A stretch of DNA of 64,000 nt, taken from the NCBI GenBank assembly GCA_028287135.1, contig JAQBQE010000024.1, positions 1-64,000 on the forward strand. Direction: 5' to 3'. The first letter of the stretch is position 1. Each line of letters starts with the position of its first letter. Of the stretch, positions 7,187 to 17,504 are shown piece after piece. The notes under the pieces were generated by a model. That model was not told where the DNA came from. It saw only the letters and a list, made by a program, of their open reading frames with translations, and ran no database searches. This DNA comes from Myxococcales bacterium (GTDB lineage: Bacteria > Myxococcota_A > Polyangia > Haliangiales > Haliangiaceae). The position numbers were made by a program, and so were the translations under genes.

Positions 7187-9055
7187 CTAGACGGTGATGC
7201 GGCCGGCCGTTTGAATGGACGTGCCGGGCGCGAGCTCGTGCGCCGCGAGCACGGCGACCTCGGGCAGCTCGGGTGCGAGCAGGCCACGCAGGTGGCGGCG
7301 CACATCACCGCTGGTCAGGATCACGGCGCCGGTCGCCGACGATGCGCCGAGCGCGGTCTTCACGGCAGCGACGATGTCTTGCGCGATCGCGGGCTCGAGC
7401 GCGAGCACGTGCGCACCATCGCGTCGATCGACCGCGCTGCGCACGGCGTCCTCGATCATCGCGTCGATCGTGTAGACCGCGAGCTGACCGCGGGGCGCCC
7501 AGCGCGCGCTGATCTGCCGGCGGAGCTGGCCCCGCAGATGCTCGATCAGCGCAGGCACGTCGCGCGAGGTGAAGCCGCCGGCAGCTGGCGGTGCGAGCGC
7601 GATCGCCTCGAGCACTGCGGCGAGATCGTCGATGGGGATCCGGTCACGCGCGAGCCCGCGCATCACCTCGGTCAACACCGGTAACGTGACCAGCCGCGGT
7701 ACGACCTCGCGGACCAGCACCGGTGCGGTCGTCGCCGCTCGGTCGACGAGCGATGCCACCCGGTCAACGCCGAGCAGGTCGGGCACGATCAGCGCGAGCG
7801 CGCCCGGCAGTGCGGTACGCAGGCTGGCGACATCGAACGCGGTGAGCCAGGCGACCGGCGTGGCGTCGAGCACGAGCGCGACCTCGCCTTCACCGAGCGT
7901 GCGGTCCTCGCTGATCGCAAACGGCGGCACCGGCACGCCGGTCGCACGCGCGAGCTCTGCCCGGACCTCGGCAAGCGATGCGTGGAGCGCCGCGGGCGAC
8001 GCCGCGATCTGGCGGTGGAGGGCAGGGGACAGCCGCAACGCGAGGCGGGGACCGCGGACCGCGGCGGCGCCATCCTCGTCGATCGTCTCCACGACCTTCG
8101 GCTGGGCGCGCGCCGAGAGCATGGCTCCGACGGCAGCAAGCAGGCCGAGCAGGAGGAACGGGGTCAGCGGCAAGCCGGGGACGAGCGAGAGCGCGACCAG
8201 CAGCGCGGCGGTCGCAGCGAGCACGCGCGGTTGTCCGCCGAGCTGGATCCCGAGGTCGTCGCCGAGCGGACGATCGCCCATGCTCGCGACCCGGGTGACG
8301 AGCAGGCCCGACGCGACGGCGACGAGCAGCGACGGGATCTGGGCGACCAGCCCGCCACCGATCGAGAGCAGCGAGTAGGTCTCGACCGCCTGGCCCGCGG
8401 TCATCCCCCGGCTGCCGACGCCGATCACCATGCCGCCGATCAGGTTGATGACGACGATCACGATCGCGGCGATCGCGTCGCCCTTGACGAACCGCATCGC
8501 GCCGTCCATCGCGCCGTAGAGCTGGGACTCGCGCTCGAGGTCGGTGCGGCGACGGCGCGCGCCGTCGGCATCGATCGCCCCGGACCGCTGCTCCGCATCG
8601 ATCGCCATCTGCTTGCCCGGCATCGCGTCGAGGGCGAACCGGGCCGCGACCTCGGCCACGCGCTCGGCACCGCGGGCGACCACGATCAGCTGGACGAGCG
8701 TGATCACCGCGAACACGACGATGCCGACCACGAGATTTCCGGCGACAACGGACGAGCCGAATGCGCGCACGACCTCGCCGGCATCGGCATCGGCGAGGAT
8801 CAGCCGGGTCGCGGAGACCTCGAGGCCGACGCGGAACAGCGTCGTGACCACGAGCAGGGTCGGAAACGACGCGAACGACAGCGGCTTCGGCGTGAACACC
8901 GCGGCCATCAACAGGGCGACCGCGATCCCGATGTTGAGCGTGAGCAGCGCGTCGAGGACCGGCCGCGGTAGCGGGACGATCAGCATCGCGACGACGGCGA
9001 TCACCAGCGCCGCGATCGCGACCTCGCCGAACCGAGACCTCGTCGGCGCCGCCAC
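7187..9055 (-). CDS. FlhA/SctV-family type III export gate protein
   Basis: A 622-residue inner-membrane protein. The first 310 residues hold about eight membrane helices with FHIPEP-family hallmarks: LLTLNIGIAVALLMAAVF, FPTLLVVTTLFRVGLEVSATRLIL, DAMPGKQMAIDAE and the loop ending ESQLYGAMDGAMRFVKGDAIA. The rest is the cytosolic domain that forms the nonameric export ring. The family is the proton-driven gate of flagellar (FlhA) or injectisome (SctV) type III secretion. No flagellar or other secretion gene is near, so the class cannot be fixed; myxobacterial non-flagellar systems make SctV plausible. Its GTG start overlaps the stop of the upstream sigma-like gene by one base. Confidence 0.85.
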   Translation of the reverse strand: MAAPTRSRFGEVAIAALVIAVVAMLIVPLPRPVLDALLTLNIGIAVALLMAAVFTPKPLSFASFPTLLVVTTLFRVGLEVSATRLILADADAGEVVRAFGSSVVAGNLVVGIVVFAVITLVQLIVVARGAERVAEVAARFALDAMPGKQMAIDAEQRSGAIDADGARRRRTDLERESQLYGAMDGAMRFVKGDAIAAIVIVVINLIGGMVIGVGSRGMTAGQAVETYSLLSIGGGLVAQIPSLLVAVASGLLVTRVASMGDRPLGDDLGIQLGGQPRVLAATAALLVALSLVPGLPLTPFLLLGLLAAVGAMLSARAQPKVVETIDEDGAAAVRGPRLALRLSPALHRQIAASPAALHASLAEVRAELARATGVPVPPFAISEDRTLGEGEVALVLDATPVAWLTAFDVASLRTALPGALALIVPDLLGVDRVASLVDRAATTAPVLVREVVPRLVTLPVLTEVMRGLARDRIPIDDLAAVLEAIALAPPAAGGFTSRDVPALIEHLRGQLRRQISARWAPRGQLAVYTIDAMIEDAVRSAVDRRDGAHVLALEPAIAQDIVAAVKTALGASSATGAVILTSGDVRRHLRGLLAPELPEVAVLAAHELAPGTSIQTAGRITV

Positions 9056-10035
9056 TAGGTCGACTCGACCTCTTCGAGCTCGCTCGGGTCGAGCTCGAGG
9101 GCGTCATCGTCGACCTTGTCACTCGGTCCGCCGAGGTGGCGAATCAGCGACAGGTGGATCTGGCTCCGGATCATCCGCAACACGCTATCGAGCTCGGCGG
9201 CGGGCAGCTTGAGCCGCGCGCGCAGGGTCTCGAGCGTGGTGCGCACGAGCTGCTCCTTCGCCTTCTCGAGCCAGCGAAACGCGGTGACGCGATGGACGCG
9301 ATAGATCGCGCCGATCTCGTCGATGTTGAGGCCATCGACGTGGTGATAGCGGAGCAGGGTCTGCTCGCGGGCACCGAGCCCACCGAGCGACTCGGAGAAC
9401 GCTGCCTTGAACTCGTTCGAGTACGTCTTCTTCATGTACTCGACCTCGGGATCATCGGCCGAGACCGCGTGCTGTGCGATCAGCTGGTCGTCATCCACGA
9501 GGATCTCGCGCTTGCCCTTGCGCATCTCGTTGAGGCACGTGCGGACCGCCACCGAGCGGACCCAGCGACGCAGGTCACCGCGTCCGCTGTACTCCGTGAT
9601 CTTGCCGGGGCTGGTCGGCGTCCCGGCCGTGCCACCGCCGACGAACAGCCGCTGGCGGACGAGCTGCTTCACATCGCTGAGCCGCGGCGGACCGATCCGC
9701 ATCCGCGCGAGCGCGATGTCGACCTCCTTCATGTACTCACGGTCGAAGGTGTTGATCGCTCCCGGGAGCTGCTTCGCGCAGGCCGCAGCCAGGTAGAGAT
9801 CCGCAGGGCGCAATCCGTCGAGTGCGCCCTCTGCGATGTCCGGGGTGATCTGGCGCGCGATGAACGCGACTACGTCCTTGGCATCGAGCGTCAGATCCGG
9901 CCACGCGGCGCGGCCTTCGGCGACCAGCGCCCACAACCGGCGATCGAGGTCGGTCACGGCTTCGAGCACGGGCCGCGCCGCAGCCGGCGCGGCATCGAGA
10001 AACGGACGCACCAGGCTCGGCGTGCTCACCGTCAC
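9055..10035 (-). CDS. Sigma-70-like factor of the Myxococcales-specific family
   Basis: A 326-residue protein, GTG start. Residues 60-170 resemble region 2 (RWVRSVAVRTCLNEMRKGKRE as the helical core). Residues 215-285 resemble region 4, with SLGGLGAREQTLLRYHHVDGLNIDEIGAIYRVHRVTAFRWLEKAKEQL split over a helix-turn-helix. This matches the recalled family of Myxococcales sigma-like proteins (TIGR03001 type). The likely role is promoter recognition for a special regulon. Overlap of its stop with the start of the FlhA/SctV gene suggests that it governs, or is made with, that export component. Region 2 is weak, so it could act as an accessory regulator instead. Confidence 0.75.
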   Translation of the reverse strand: MTVSTPSLVRPFLDAAPAAARPVLEAVTDLDRRLWALVAEGRAAWPDLTLDAKDVVAFIARQITPDIAEGALDGLRPADLYLAAACAKQLPGAINTFDREYMKEVDIALARMRIGPPRLSDVKQLVRQRLFVGGGTAGTPTSPGKITEYSGRGDLRRWVRSVAVRTCLNEMRKGKREILVDDDQLIAQHAVSADDPEVEYMKKTYSNEFKAAFSESLGGLGAREQTLLRYHHVDGLNIDEIGAIYRVHRVTAFRWLEKAKEQLVRTTLETLRARLKLPAAELDSVLRMIRSQIHLSLIRHLGGPSDKVDDDALELDPSELEEVEST

Positions 10036-10100
10036 TGATTAGGCCACTCCGACGGGCGATTGGTCAAACGATCTGGCATGGGCTACGATTTGTCGTCGGG

Positions 10101-11240
<1,140 letters not shown>

Positions 11241-11251
11241 CTTCCGCGGCC

Positions 11252-11368
11252 GTGAAGACCGCCGCGTTCGTCGTCGTTCTCGTTGTCGGCCTGGGCGCCT
11301 GTAGCAGCAGCACCACCGAGCCGCCCGAGGATCCGGCGTGGCCGTATCTTGGGCGGTCGCTGCAATAG
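11252..11368 (+). CDS. Very small predicted lipoprotein
   Basis: A 38-residue frame with GTG start 11 bases after the ClpX-like stop. It reads as a signal peptide (VKTAAFVVVLVVGLGAC) with lipobox LGAC at residues 14-17, then a 21-residue tail rich in Ser, Thr, Pro and Glu ending LGRSLQ. It would be exported and anchored by a lipid on Cys17. Tiny lipoproteins of this kind are often missed by gene finders. The clean lipobox and tight spacing support it; function is unknown. Confidence 0.6.
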   Translation: MKTAAFVVVLVVGLGACSSSTTEPPEDPAWPYLGRSLQ

Positions 11369-11425
11369 CGAGTGATCCCGGGGCGTTCTCTCTCCGACGT
11401 ACCGTGATACGTCTGTCGGTGAAGT

Positions 11426-12688
11426 ATGGACAAGATCGTCGTCGAAGGTGGCAACCGCTTGGTCGGCAAGATCCCGATCAGCGGCGCCAAGAATGCTGCG
11501 CTGCCGATCCTTTGTGCCGCGCTGTTGCCGACCGGTGCATCGACCTTCAAGAACGTGCCGCAGCTCGCGGACGTGAAGACGATGGCCAAGCTGCTGCGGA
11601 TGCTCGGCTGGACCGTCGAGGGCGAGAAGACGACGTACACGATCGCGCCACCGACCGGGAAGAAGAAGCCCAAGCTCGAGGCGCCGTATGATCTCGTGAA
11701 GACGATGCGCGCGAGCGTGCTCGTCCTCGGGCCGCTGGTCGCACGCTATGGCCGGGCGCGCGTCTCGCTGCCCGGTGGATGCGCGATCGGCGCGCGTCCG
11801 ATCGATCAGCACCTCAAGGGGCTGCAGGCGCTCGGTGCCAAGGTCACGCTCGATCACGGCTACGTCGAGGTCGAGGCGAAGCGCCTGCGCGGCGCGACGA
11901 TCGTCCTCGACATGCCGACGGTGACCGGCTGCGAGAATCTGATGATGGCGGCGGTGCTCGCAAAGGGCCGCACCGTGATCGAGAACGCCGCACGCGAGCC
12001 CGAGATCGAGGAGCTCGCGACCGTGCTCAACAAGATGGGCGCGCGGATCCAGGGCGCGGGCTCACCGATGATGACGATCGAGGGCGTCGACGAGCTGCTT
12101 CCGATCGAGCACTCGATCATGCCGGACCGGATCGAGGCGGGCACGTTCGCGGTCGCTGCGGCGATGACACGCGGTGATGTGCTGCTCGAAGGTGCGCGCC
12201 CCGAGCACCTCGAAGCGGTGATCGCGAAGCTCCGTGCGTGCGGTGTCACGGTCGCGGCGGAGAGCGGCGGCATGCGCGTGCGCGGCGGCGGCGACATCAA
12301 CGCCGTCGATATCGTGACGCAGCCGCACCCGGGCTTTCCGACGGACATGCAGGCGCAGTTCATGGTCCTCGCCTGCATGGCGAAGGGGCAGTCGGTGATC
12401 AAGGAGATGATCTTCGAGAACCGCTACATGCACGTGCCCGAGCTCGGCCGCATGGGAGCCGACATCGTGATCGATGGCCGCACCGCGATCGTTCGCGGCG
12501 GTCCCAAGCTCACGGGCGCCGCGGTGATGGCGACGGATCTGCGCGCATCGGCGAGCTTGATCCTCGCGGGCCTCGTCGCATCGGGCAAGACCGAGGTGCT
12601 GCGCGTCTATCACCTCGATCGCGGCTACGAGGCGATCGAGAAGAAGCTCCGCGCGGTCGGCGCGAAGATCAAGCGCGCGAAGCAGTAG
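11426..12688 (+). CDS. murA: UDP-N-acetylglucosamine 1-carboxyvinyltransferase
   Basis: A 420-residue cytoplasmic enzyme that transfers enolpyruvate from PEP to UDP-GlcNAc, the first committed step of peptidoglycan synthesis. It starts [27 protein letters not shown] with the Lys-Asn pair of the active site at 22-23. The PEP-binding cysteine is Cys119 in [13 protein letters not shown], so it should be sensitive to fosfomycin. The later motifs [10 protein letters not shown] and GFPTDMQAQ are intact. Length is normal. A short Lys-rich insert (residues 74-86) is unusual. There are 57 bases between the tiny lipoprotein and this gene, and a hairpin follows it. Confidence 0.97.
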   Translation: MDKIVVEGGNRLVGKIPISGAKNAALPILCAALLPTGASTFKNVPQLADVKTMAKLLRMLGWTVEGEKTTYTIAPPTGKKKPKLEAPYDLVKTMRASVLVLGPLVARYGRARVSLPGGCAIGARPIDQHLKGLQALGAKVTLDHGYVEVEAKRLRGATIVLDMPTVTGCENLMMAAVLAKGRTVIENAAREPEIEELATVLNKMGARIQGAGSPMMTIEGVDELLPIEHSIMPDRIEAGTFAVAAAMTRGDVLLEGARPEHLEAVIAKLRACGVTVAAESGGMRVRGGGDINAVDIVTQPHPGFPTDMQAQFMVLACMAKGQSVIKEMIFENRYMHVPELGRMGADIVIDGRTAIVRGGPKLTGAAVMATDLRASASLILAGLVASGKTEVLRVYHLDRGYEAIEKKLRAVGAKIKRAKQ

Positions 12689-12717
12689 GGCGAGGCGCAG
12701 ATCGCGTCGCTTCTCCT

Positions 12718-12748
12718 CGAGGGCGATTCGTAAGGATCCTTGCCCTCG
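12718..12748 (+). terminator. Hairpin after murA
   Basis: CGAGGGC at 12718-12724 pairs with GCCCTCG at 12742-12748, with a smaller palindrome AAGGATCCTT inside the loop. It sits 30 bases after the murA stop. There is no clear T run, so it may be a weak or Rho-aided terminator. Confidence 0.4.
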
Positions 12749-12752
12749 GGAG

Positions 12753-12835
12753 TCAGCGCTTATTCAGCGCTTACCTCGCTATAAGCTCACATTGAAGAAG
12801 AGGAACGACTAGCCGATAACGATCGAAGCGCTTCG
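12753..12835 (+). promoter_or_regulatory. Repeated AGCGCTT motifs upstream of the receptor kinase
   Basis: TCAGCGCTTA occurs twice in tandem (12753-12762 and 12764-12773), 11 bases apart, close to one helical turn. A perfect 12-base palindrome, CGAAGCGCTTCG, lies at 12824-12835, 17 bases before the kinase ATG. The three share the AGCGCT core. This looks like a set of sites for one regulator. No clear -35/-10 pair was found beside them. Confidence 0.4.
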
Positions 12836-12852
12836 GGACGGGGCGCTTCTGT

Positions 12853-15033
12853 ATGGCTGATCAACTCGGCAAGTACACCGTGATCCGGCGACTGGGGGCG
12901 GGTGGCATGGCAGAGGTCTTCCTCTGCCGGCAGGTCGGGATCGGCGGCTTCGAGAAGCAGGTGGTGTTGAAGCGGATCCGCGCGGATATCGCGACGGACT
13001 CCGAGTTCATCACCATGTTCTTCGACGAGGCTCGCCTCGCCGCGAACCTCAACCACCCGAACATCATCCAGCTGTTCGAGGTCGATCAGATCGACAACAC
13101 CCCGTACATCGCGATGGAGTACGTGAAGGGCGCCACGCTCGCGCAGCTTCTCCAGAAGCTGCGCGCCGAGCGCCGCACGATCGACTTCGGGCATGTCGCG
13201 GTGATCTTCGCGGGTGTGTGCGCGGGTCTCGATCATGCGCACAACGCGTCTGACGCGAATGGTCGCGCGCTGAACATCGTGCACCGCGATATCAGCCCGC
13301 AGAACATCATCGTGTCGCTCGACGGCACGGCGAAGATCTTCGACTTCGGGGTCGCCAAGGCACGCGGCAGCCTCGCGTTGACCGGGCACGATCGGATCAA
13401 GGGCAAGTTCGCCTACATGGCGCCCGAGCAGCTGCGCGCCAAGCCCGTCGATGCGAGCGCTGACGTGTATGCGGTCGGCGTGTGCCTGTACGAGGCGACC
13501 ACCGGCAAGCGCCCGTTCACCGGCGGCACCGAGGGCGAGTTGTTCGCCGCCCGCATGGACGGTCGGTTTCGCCGTCCCTCGGACCTCGTCGATGGCTTCC
13601 CCACCGAGCTCGAGGAGATGATCCTGGCCGCGATGTCGGCCGACCCCGACGCGAGACCGACATCGAGCGAGCTCAGCGCGCGCCTCGCGCGGTTCTGCGC
13701 GAGCGGCATCTACACGTCGAACGCCAGCTCGGTGGCGTCGTGGACGCGCGGTCTGTGCTCCGACGACAGCGATGCCTACGAGTCGTTCTCCTCGAGCCCG
13801 ACGCTGACGCCGGTCCCGACGACGGCGAGCCCGATCGGCAACGCGCTGACGAGTGCGACGCCTCACACGCGCCCTCGTCCGCGGCGGCGCGGCGCGGTCG
13901 CGCTGGTCGCGGGCCTCGTGGTCGTCGCCGCGGGCGCGGCTGCCGCGGTCGCACTCGGCGTGATCGGCCCGCGCAGCCACGGCGAGTCGACGCTCGAGAC
14001 CACCGGACCGGCGGTCACGGCCGCGGTCACCACGCGCACGAGCGATGCGTCGCTGCGGACCTACCTCGACGAGGCGCAGCAGAACGTGGACGCGAAGCGC
14101 TACAAGCTCGCGGCCAAGGCGCTCGATGACGCGAGTGCGCTCGAGACCCAGGATGCGGAGCTCAAGGTCAAGCGCGAGCGGCTGCGCCACCTGGTCACCG
14201 TCGAGACCATCCGCATCAAGGCGCACGAGGCACTCGATGCGGGCAACTGGAACGACGCGATCGAGCTCGCGACCCAGCTCCTCGACGAGGACACCGACGA
14301 CGCCGATGGTCGTCAGGTCGTCGCCGAGGCGAAGCGCAAGCAGGCCGTCCAGGCGGTCGGTGCCGGCGTGCGCACCGCGACCCTGACGGTCGGGCGCGAG
14401 GCGATCGTGCCTGCCGGCTCGCGCAAGGCGACCGTCCAGCGCGAGACCCGGCGTTCCGAGCGCGCACCGACCCGCGTCGCGATGGCGACCGGTTCTGCGA
14501 GCATGCCGATCAAGGAGCCCGCACGTGCGGGGAGCGGCTCGGCGGGCTCGGGCTCGGCCGGCTCGGGCAGCGCGATGCCTCGCGCCGGCTCGGGCTCGGC
14601 GGGCTCGGCGGGCTCGGCCAGCACGGTGGTCGTCGCCCCGGCGCCGGCACGCCCGGCCGTCGCGCCGGCGCCGGCATCGACGGTCAACGTCATCGGCTCG
14701 CTCGATGCGATGCCGTCGATCTCGAAGATCGTCGTCGACGGATCGCTCACCACCTCCGAGGTCGAGAGCGGGATCGGGCGCACGCTCGATGCGGTGCGCG
14801 GGTGCTACCGCGCGGCGGCGGCGAAGGCGAACCGGACCCCCGAGCTCGCCGTCAGGCTGTCGTTCGAGATCGACGAGGGCGCGCGGGCGGGGAGGGTGCG
14901 GGTGACCGGCGACACGCTCGGGGTCTCCGCGTGCGTCGCGAATTCTGTCAGCTCCGTACGGACGCGCGTCGCCCCGGATATCGGGACGGTGTCCGTGACC
15001 GCCGTGCTTCGTTTCAAACCGATCGTCCGCTAG
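12853..15033 (+). CDS. Transmembrane Ser/Thr protein kinase with AgmX/PglI-type C-terminal domain
   Basis: A 726-residue membrane kinase. The kinase domain (about 8-275) has the Gly loop RLGAGGMAEVFL, Lys39 in VVLKRI, HRD at 144-146 (VHRDISPQN), DFG at 164-166 and MAPEQL, so it should be active. One membrane helix lies at about 348-374. The outer part has a helical, TPR-like segment (about 395-490, AKRYKLAAKALDDASALE and similar), then a Gly/Ser/Ala linker (about 555-595). The end (about 632-726) resembles the AgmX/PglI tail, with VRGCYRAAAAKANRTPELAVRLSFEID and a late Cys in GVSACVANSV; two cysteines may form a disulfide. The porin-like gene follows after 21 bases, so kinase and porin are probably one transcript. 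Confidence 0.88.
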   Translation: MADQLGKYTVIRRLGAGGMAEVFLCRQVGIGGFEKQVVLKRIRADIATDSEFITMFFDEARLAANLNHPNIIQLFEVDQIDNTPYIAMEYVKGATLAQLLQKLRAERRTIDFGHVAVIFAGVCAGLDHAHNASDANGRALNIVHRDISPQNIIVSLDGTAKIFDFGVAKARGSLALTGHDRIKGKFAYMAPEQLRAKPVDASADVYAVGVCLYEATTGKRPFTGGTEGELFAARMDGRFRRPSDLVDGFPTELEEMILAAMSADPDARPTSSELSARLARFCASGIYTSNASSVASWTRGLCSDDSDAYESFSSSPTLTPVPTTASPIGNALTSATPHTRPRPRRRGAVALVAGLVVVAAGAAAAVALGVIGPRSHGESTLETTGPAVTAAVTTRTSDASLRTYLDEAQQNVDAKRYKLAAKALDDASALETQDAELKVKRERLRHLVTVETIRIKAHEALDAGNWNDAIELATQLLDEDTDDADGRQVVAEAKRKQAVQAVGAGVRTATLTVGREAIVPAGSRKATVQRETRRSERAPTRVAMATGSASMPIKEPARAGSGSAGSGSAGSGSAMPRAGSGSAGSAGSASTVVVAPAPARPAVAPAPASTVNVIGSLDAMPSISKIVVDGSLTTSEVESGIGRTLDAVRGCYRAAAAKANRTPELAVRLSFEIDEGARAGRVRVTGDTLGVSACVANSVSSVRTRVAPDIGTVSVTAVLRFKPIVR

Positions 15034-15054
15034 CTCGGACGCGAAAGGTACGCC

Positions 15055-16401
15055 TTGAATCGACGACATCTGTCAGTCGCAGCGGTAGCTCTTGCCCTGT
15101 TCGTCCCGCTCTCCGCGGGAACGGGCCTCGCACAGCCGCAACCACAACCCATGCCTCCCGGTGAGGTCCCGCCGTCCCCCGTACCGCAGCCCGCTCCGAT
15201 CGCGGAGCCGCCGGCACCGTTACCGACGGTGCAAGCCGAGCCGGCACCGGTGACGGTGACGCCTCTCGTCGAGGTCATGCCGCCGTTGCCCGAGCCGGAG
15301 CTCGAGCCCGAGCCCGAGAAGCCCAAGCTGCATCGCAACTTCGCGGGCTCGATCCAGCTCGACTACATGGCGGTTCCGACGGAGACCACCGGTCGCAAGA
15401 TCGCGCTCGATGGCGCGACCGCCGAGGTCTCGCTCAAGCTCGCGATGGACTTCACGAACAAGATCTCCGCGAACGTGAAGATGTGCGTCGCGTGTCACGG
15501 CGTCGAGGTCGGCATGGCGTACTTCGATCTTCGCGTCTCGGACGAGCTCAACGTGCGCGTCGGCCGGTTCACCCCGGCCTTCGGCGAGTTCCCGGTGCGT
15601 CACGATCCCGCGAACCACCGGACCAGTGACAAGCCGCTGCCCTACGACATGGGCCGCATGCTGCGCGTCAACGAGTGGAACGAGGGCGTGCTGCCCGCAC
15701 CGTGGGTCGACAATGGGATCGAGGTCAACGGCACCCACTTCTTCGGCAAGCACGTCCAGGCGGACTACGCCGTGTATGCGATCAGCGGACCGCGCGCTGG
15801 CGCCGATCCGATGGACTTCGATTTCAAGCAGTCGCGCTCGGGCGAGAGCTACTACATCGACAACAACTCGCGGCCCGTGTTCGGCGGCCAGTTCGTCGCC
15901 AGCATCGTGACCGACGACACGAGCACGTCGCTCGGCGTGTCGACGATGCGCGGCACCTACGATCCCGATCACAAGCTGCCGTTCTCGATCTGGGCGGCGC
16001 ACGCGGTGGTTCGCGTCAAGGACGTGTTCCTCCGCGCCGAGTACCTCAGTCGACGAACGGCGATGTCCCTCGGCGAAGATCCGATGACGAGGTTTCGCTA
16101 CGGACCCGGTGCGAACGGGACCTTCGATCGGTTCTTCGTCAAGGACGGCTTCTACGGCGAGCTCGAGGTCCCCGCGGGCAAGTACCTGACCCTGGTCGCA
16201 CGCGAGGACGGCTTGCGACGGCGCGGCAACGTGGCGATGACCAGCGAGCTGCGGTCCGAGAGCATGGTCCTGCGTCACACCGCGGCGATCGCGATCACGC
16301 TGCGCGCCTCCCTCCGCCTCAAGGCGAGCTACGAGTACTACGACTTCTCCGATTTCGAGGACGAATCGGTGGTGCACACCGGCATCGCTGGTCAGTTCTG
16401 A
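15055..16401 (+). CDS. Porin-like outer-membrane barrel with a CxxCH haem-binding motif
   Basis: A 448-residue protein, TTG start. A signal peptide (MNRRHLSVAAVALALFVPLSAGTGLA) is followed by a Pro/Glu-rich periplasmic spacer (28-92). The rest is rich in amphipathic strands (VEVGMAYFDLRVSDELNVRVGRFTPAFGEF, HVQADYAVYAISG) and ends in Phe, as outer-membrane barrels do; it recalls phosphate-selective porins. Unusually, residues 144-148 are CVACH (DNA 15484-15498), a canonical c-type haem attachment site, in a short turn between early strands. I recall similar myxobacterial proteins carrying this motif. It lies between a membrane kinase and a lipoprotein gene, with two more CxxCH proteins downstream, which points to electron transfer across the outer membrane. 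Haem loading is inference. Confidence 0.72.
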   Translation: MNRRHLSVAAVALALFVPLSAGTGLAQPQPQPMPPGEVPPSPVPQPAPIAEPPAPLPTVQAEPAPVTVTPLVEVMPPLPEPELEPEPEKPKLHRNFAGSIQLDYMAVPTETTGRKIALDGATAEVSLKLAMDFTNKISANVKMCVACHGVEVGMAYFDLRVSDELNVRVGRFTPAFGEFPVRHDPANHRTSDKPLPYDMGRMLRVNEWNEGVLPAPWVDNGIEVNGTHFFGKHVQADYAVYAISGPRAGADPMDFDFKQSRSGESYYIDNNSRPVFGGQFVASIVTDDTSTSLGVSTMRGTYDPDHKLPFSIWAAHAVVRVKDVFLRAEYLSRRTAMSLGEDPMTRFRYGPGANGTFDRFFVKDGFYGELEVPAGKYLTLVAREDGLRRRGNVAMTSELRSESMVLRHTAAIAITLRASLRLKASYEYYDFSDFEDESVVHTGIAGQF

Positions 16402-16412
16402 GGAGCCCAACC

Positions 16413-17504
16413 ATGACGAACCAGTACCCCACGTGGACGAACGTCCTGCTCGCGGCCGGCCTCGCCGGTTGCAACATGATCGGCCCGCGCGTCAGCGACG
16501 AGGCACCCGATGCTCCACCCGCACCCGACGCCACGATCGAGATCGATGCCGCACCGGATGCGCCGGCGGGACCGATGTACGTGCGTCCCGCCGGAACGGT
16601 GGTCCCGTCGATCGCCGACAGCGCGGAGCTCGCGAGCCAGATCAAGATCTTCGACGGGCTCAATGACGGTGCGCTCGCCACTGCGGGCGGCGTCGTCACG
16701 CGGAGCCCGGGCAAGGCGAACGGCGCCGCCGTGATGTTCTGGAACTTCGGCGCGGCGCCGCTCGACGGCAACTTCGCGATCTCGGCGCCGGTCTACGTCC
16801 TGGCCGACGATGACGGTGCAGGCACGCTGACGCCGCGCACCGATCACCCGTACCTGCTCGATTCGATCCCCGGCGATGCGCGGTACAGCCCGATCCGCCG
16901 GATCGTCTACGTCCCGGTCACCGCGACCTATGCGGGCGAGGTGCTGTCGAGCGTCGAGGCGCTCGCCGAGGCGATCGAGCTCGGGATCGTCGGTGAGCCG
17001 AAGCCCGCGGGGACGTGGCGCAACCTGCCGGTCGTCCCGGTCGGGACCCGGCTCGAGCTCGGCGGCGTCGCGGCCCCGATGGATGCGCTGCCGGTCTACG
17101 CGCGGGGCTATCGCGTCGACGTGTTTCCGCTCGGCGGCGCGCTCGGCATCCAGCCACTCCGTAACAACGGCATCCCGACCGGTCAGGAGGACCGTCTGCT
17201 GTCGGGCGTGGCGACCGGCACGCCGCCGGTGATGTCGACGACGCTCGATGCCCAGCCGGTGTTCCAGTACGGGATCCCGGCGGCGCCGCCGACCACTGCG
17301 TTCAACTACACGCCGCTCGCATTCCAGGTCGAGGTCCGGCTCGCGAGCGGCGTCGATCCGACGACGATCACCGCCGATTCGGCGCTGTTCCGGCGCGGAA
17401 CCACCGGCGCGATCAGTGGCTACTACCCGACCAGCGTCGCGAGCTACACGGTCACGACGACGCTCAGCAACAAACAGGTCCAGTTCGCGGAGGGCGCACC
17501 ATGA
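16413..17504 (+). CDS. Lipoprotein of unknown function in the porin/cytochrome run
   Basis: A 363-residue lipoprotein: MTNQYPTWTNVLLAAGLAGC with lipobox LAGC (Cys20), then an Asp/Ala/Pro-rich linker (residues 28-52). The body (about 53-363) is mostly strands and loops, with no cysteine or haem motif. The phrases YVRPAGTVVPSI, YVLADDDGAGTLTP and IPGDARYSPIRRIVYVPV hint at a periplasmic beta fold. I do not recognise the family. It starts 11 bases after the porin stop and its own stop overlaps the next start by four bases (ATGA), so it is translated together with the haem lipoprotein. It is a good candidate for a partner of the porin. Confidence 0.75.
   Translation: MTNQYPTWTNVLLAAGLAGCNMIGPRVSDEAPDAPPAPDATIEIDAAPDAPAGPMYVRPAGTVVPSIADSAELASQIKIFDGLNDGALATAGGVVTRSPGKANGAAVMFWNFGAAPLDGNFAISAPVYVLADDDGAGTLTPRTDHPYLLDSIPGDARYSPIRRIVYVPVTATYAGEVLSSVEALAEAIELGIVGEPKPAGTWRNLPVVPVGTRLELGGVAAPMDALPVYARGYRVDVFPLGGALGIQPLRNNGIPTGQEDRLLSGVATGTPPVMSTTLDAQPVFQYGIPAAPPTTAFNYTPLAFQVEVRLASGVDPTTITADSALFRRGTTGAISGYYPTSVASYTVTTTLSNKQVQFAEGAP

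Noticed and set aside
7187..10035. A type III secretion cluster
   Set aside because: Only one component (the export gate) is present; the neighbours are a sigma-like factor and an unknown secreted protein.
12787..15069. 760-residue open frame on the minus strand opposite the receptor kinase gene
   Set aside because: Arg/Asp/Leu-rich, no family motif, and it lies exactly opposite a kinase with intact catalytic motifs; such antisense frames are common in high-GC DNA.
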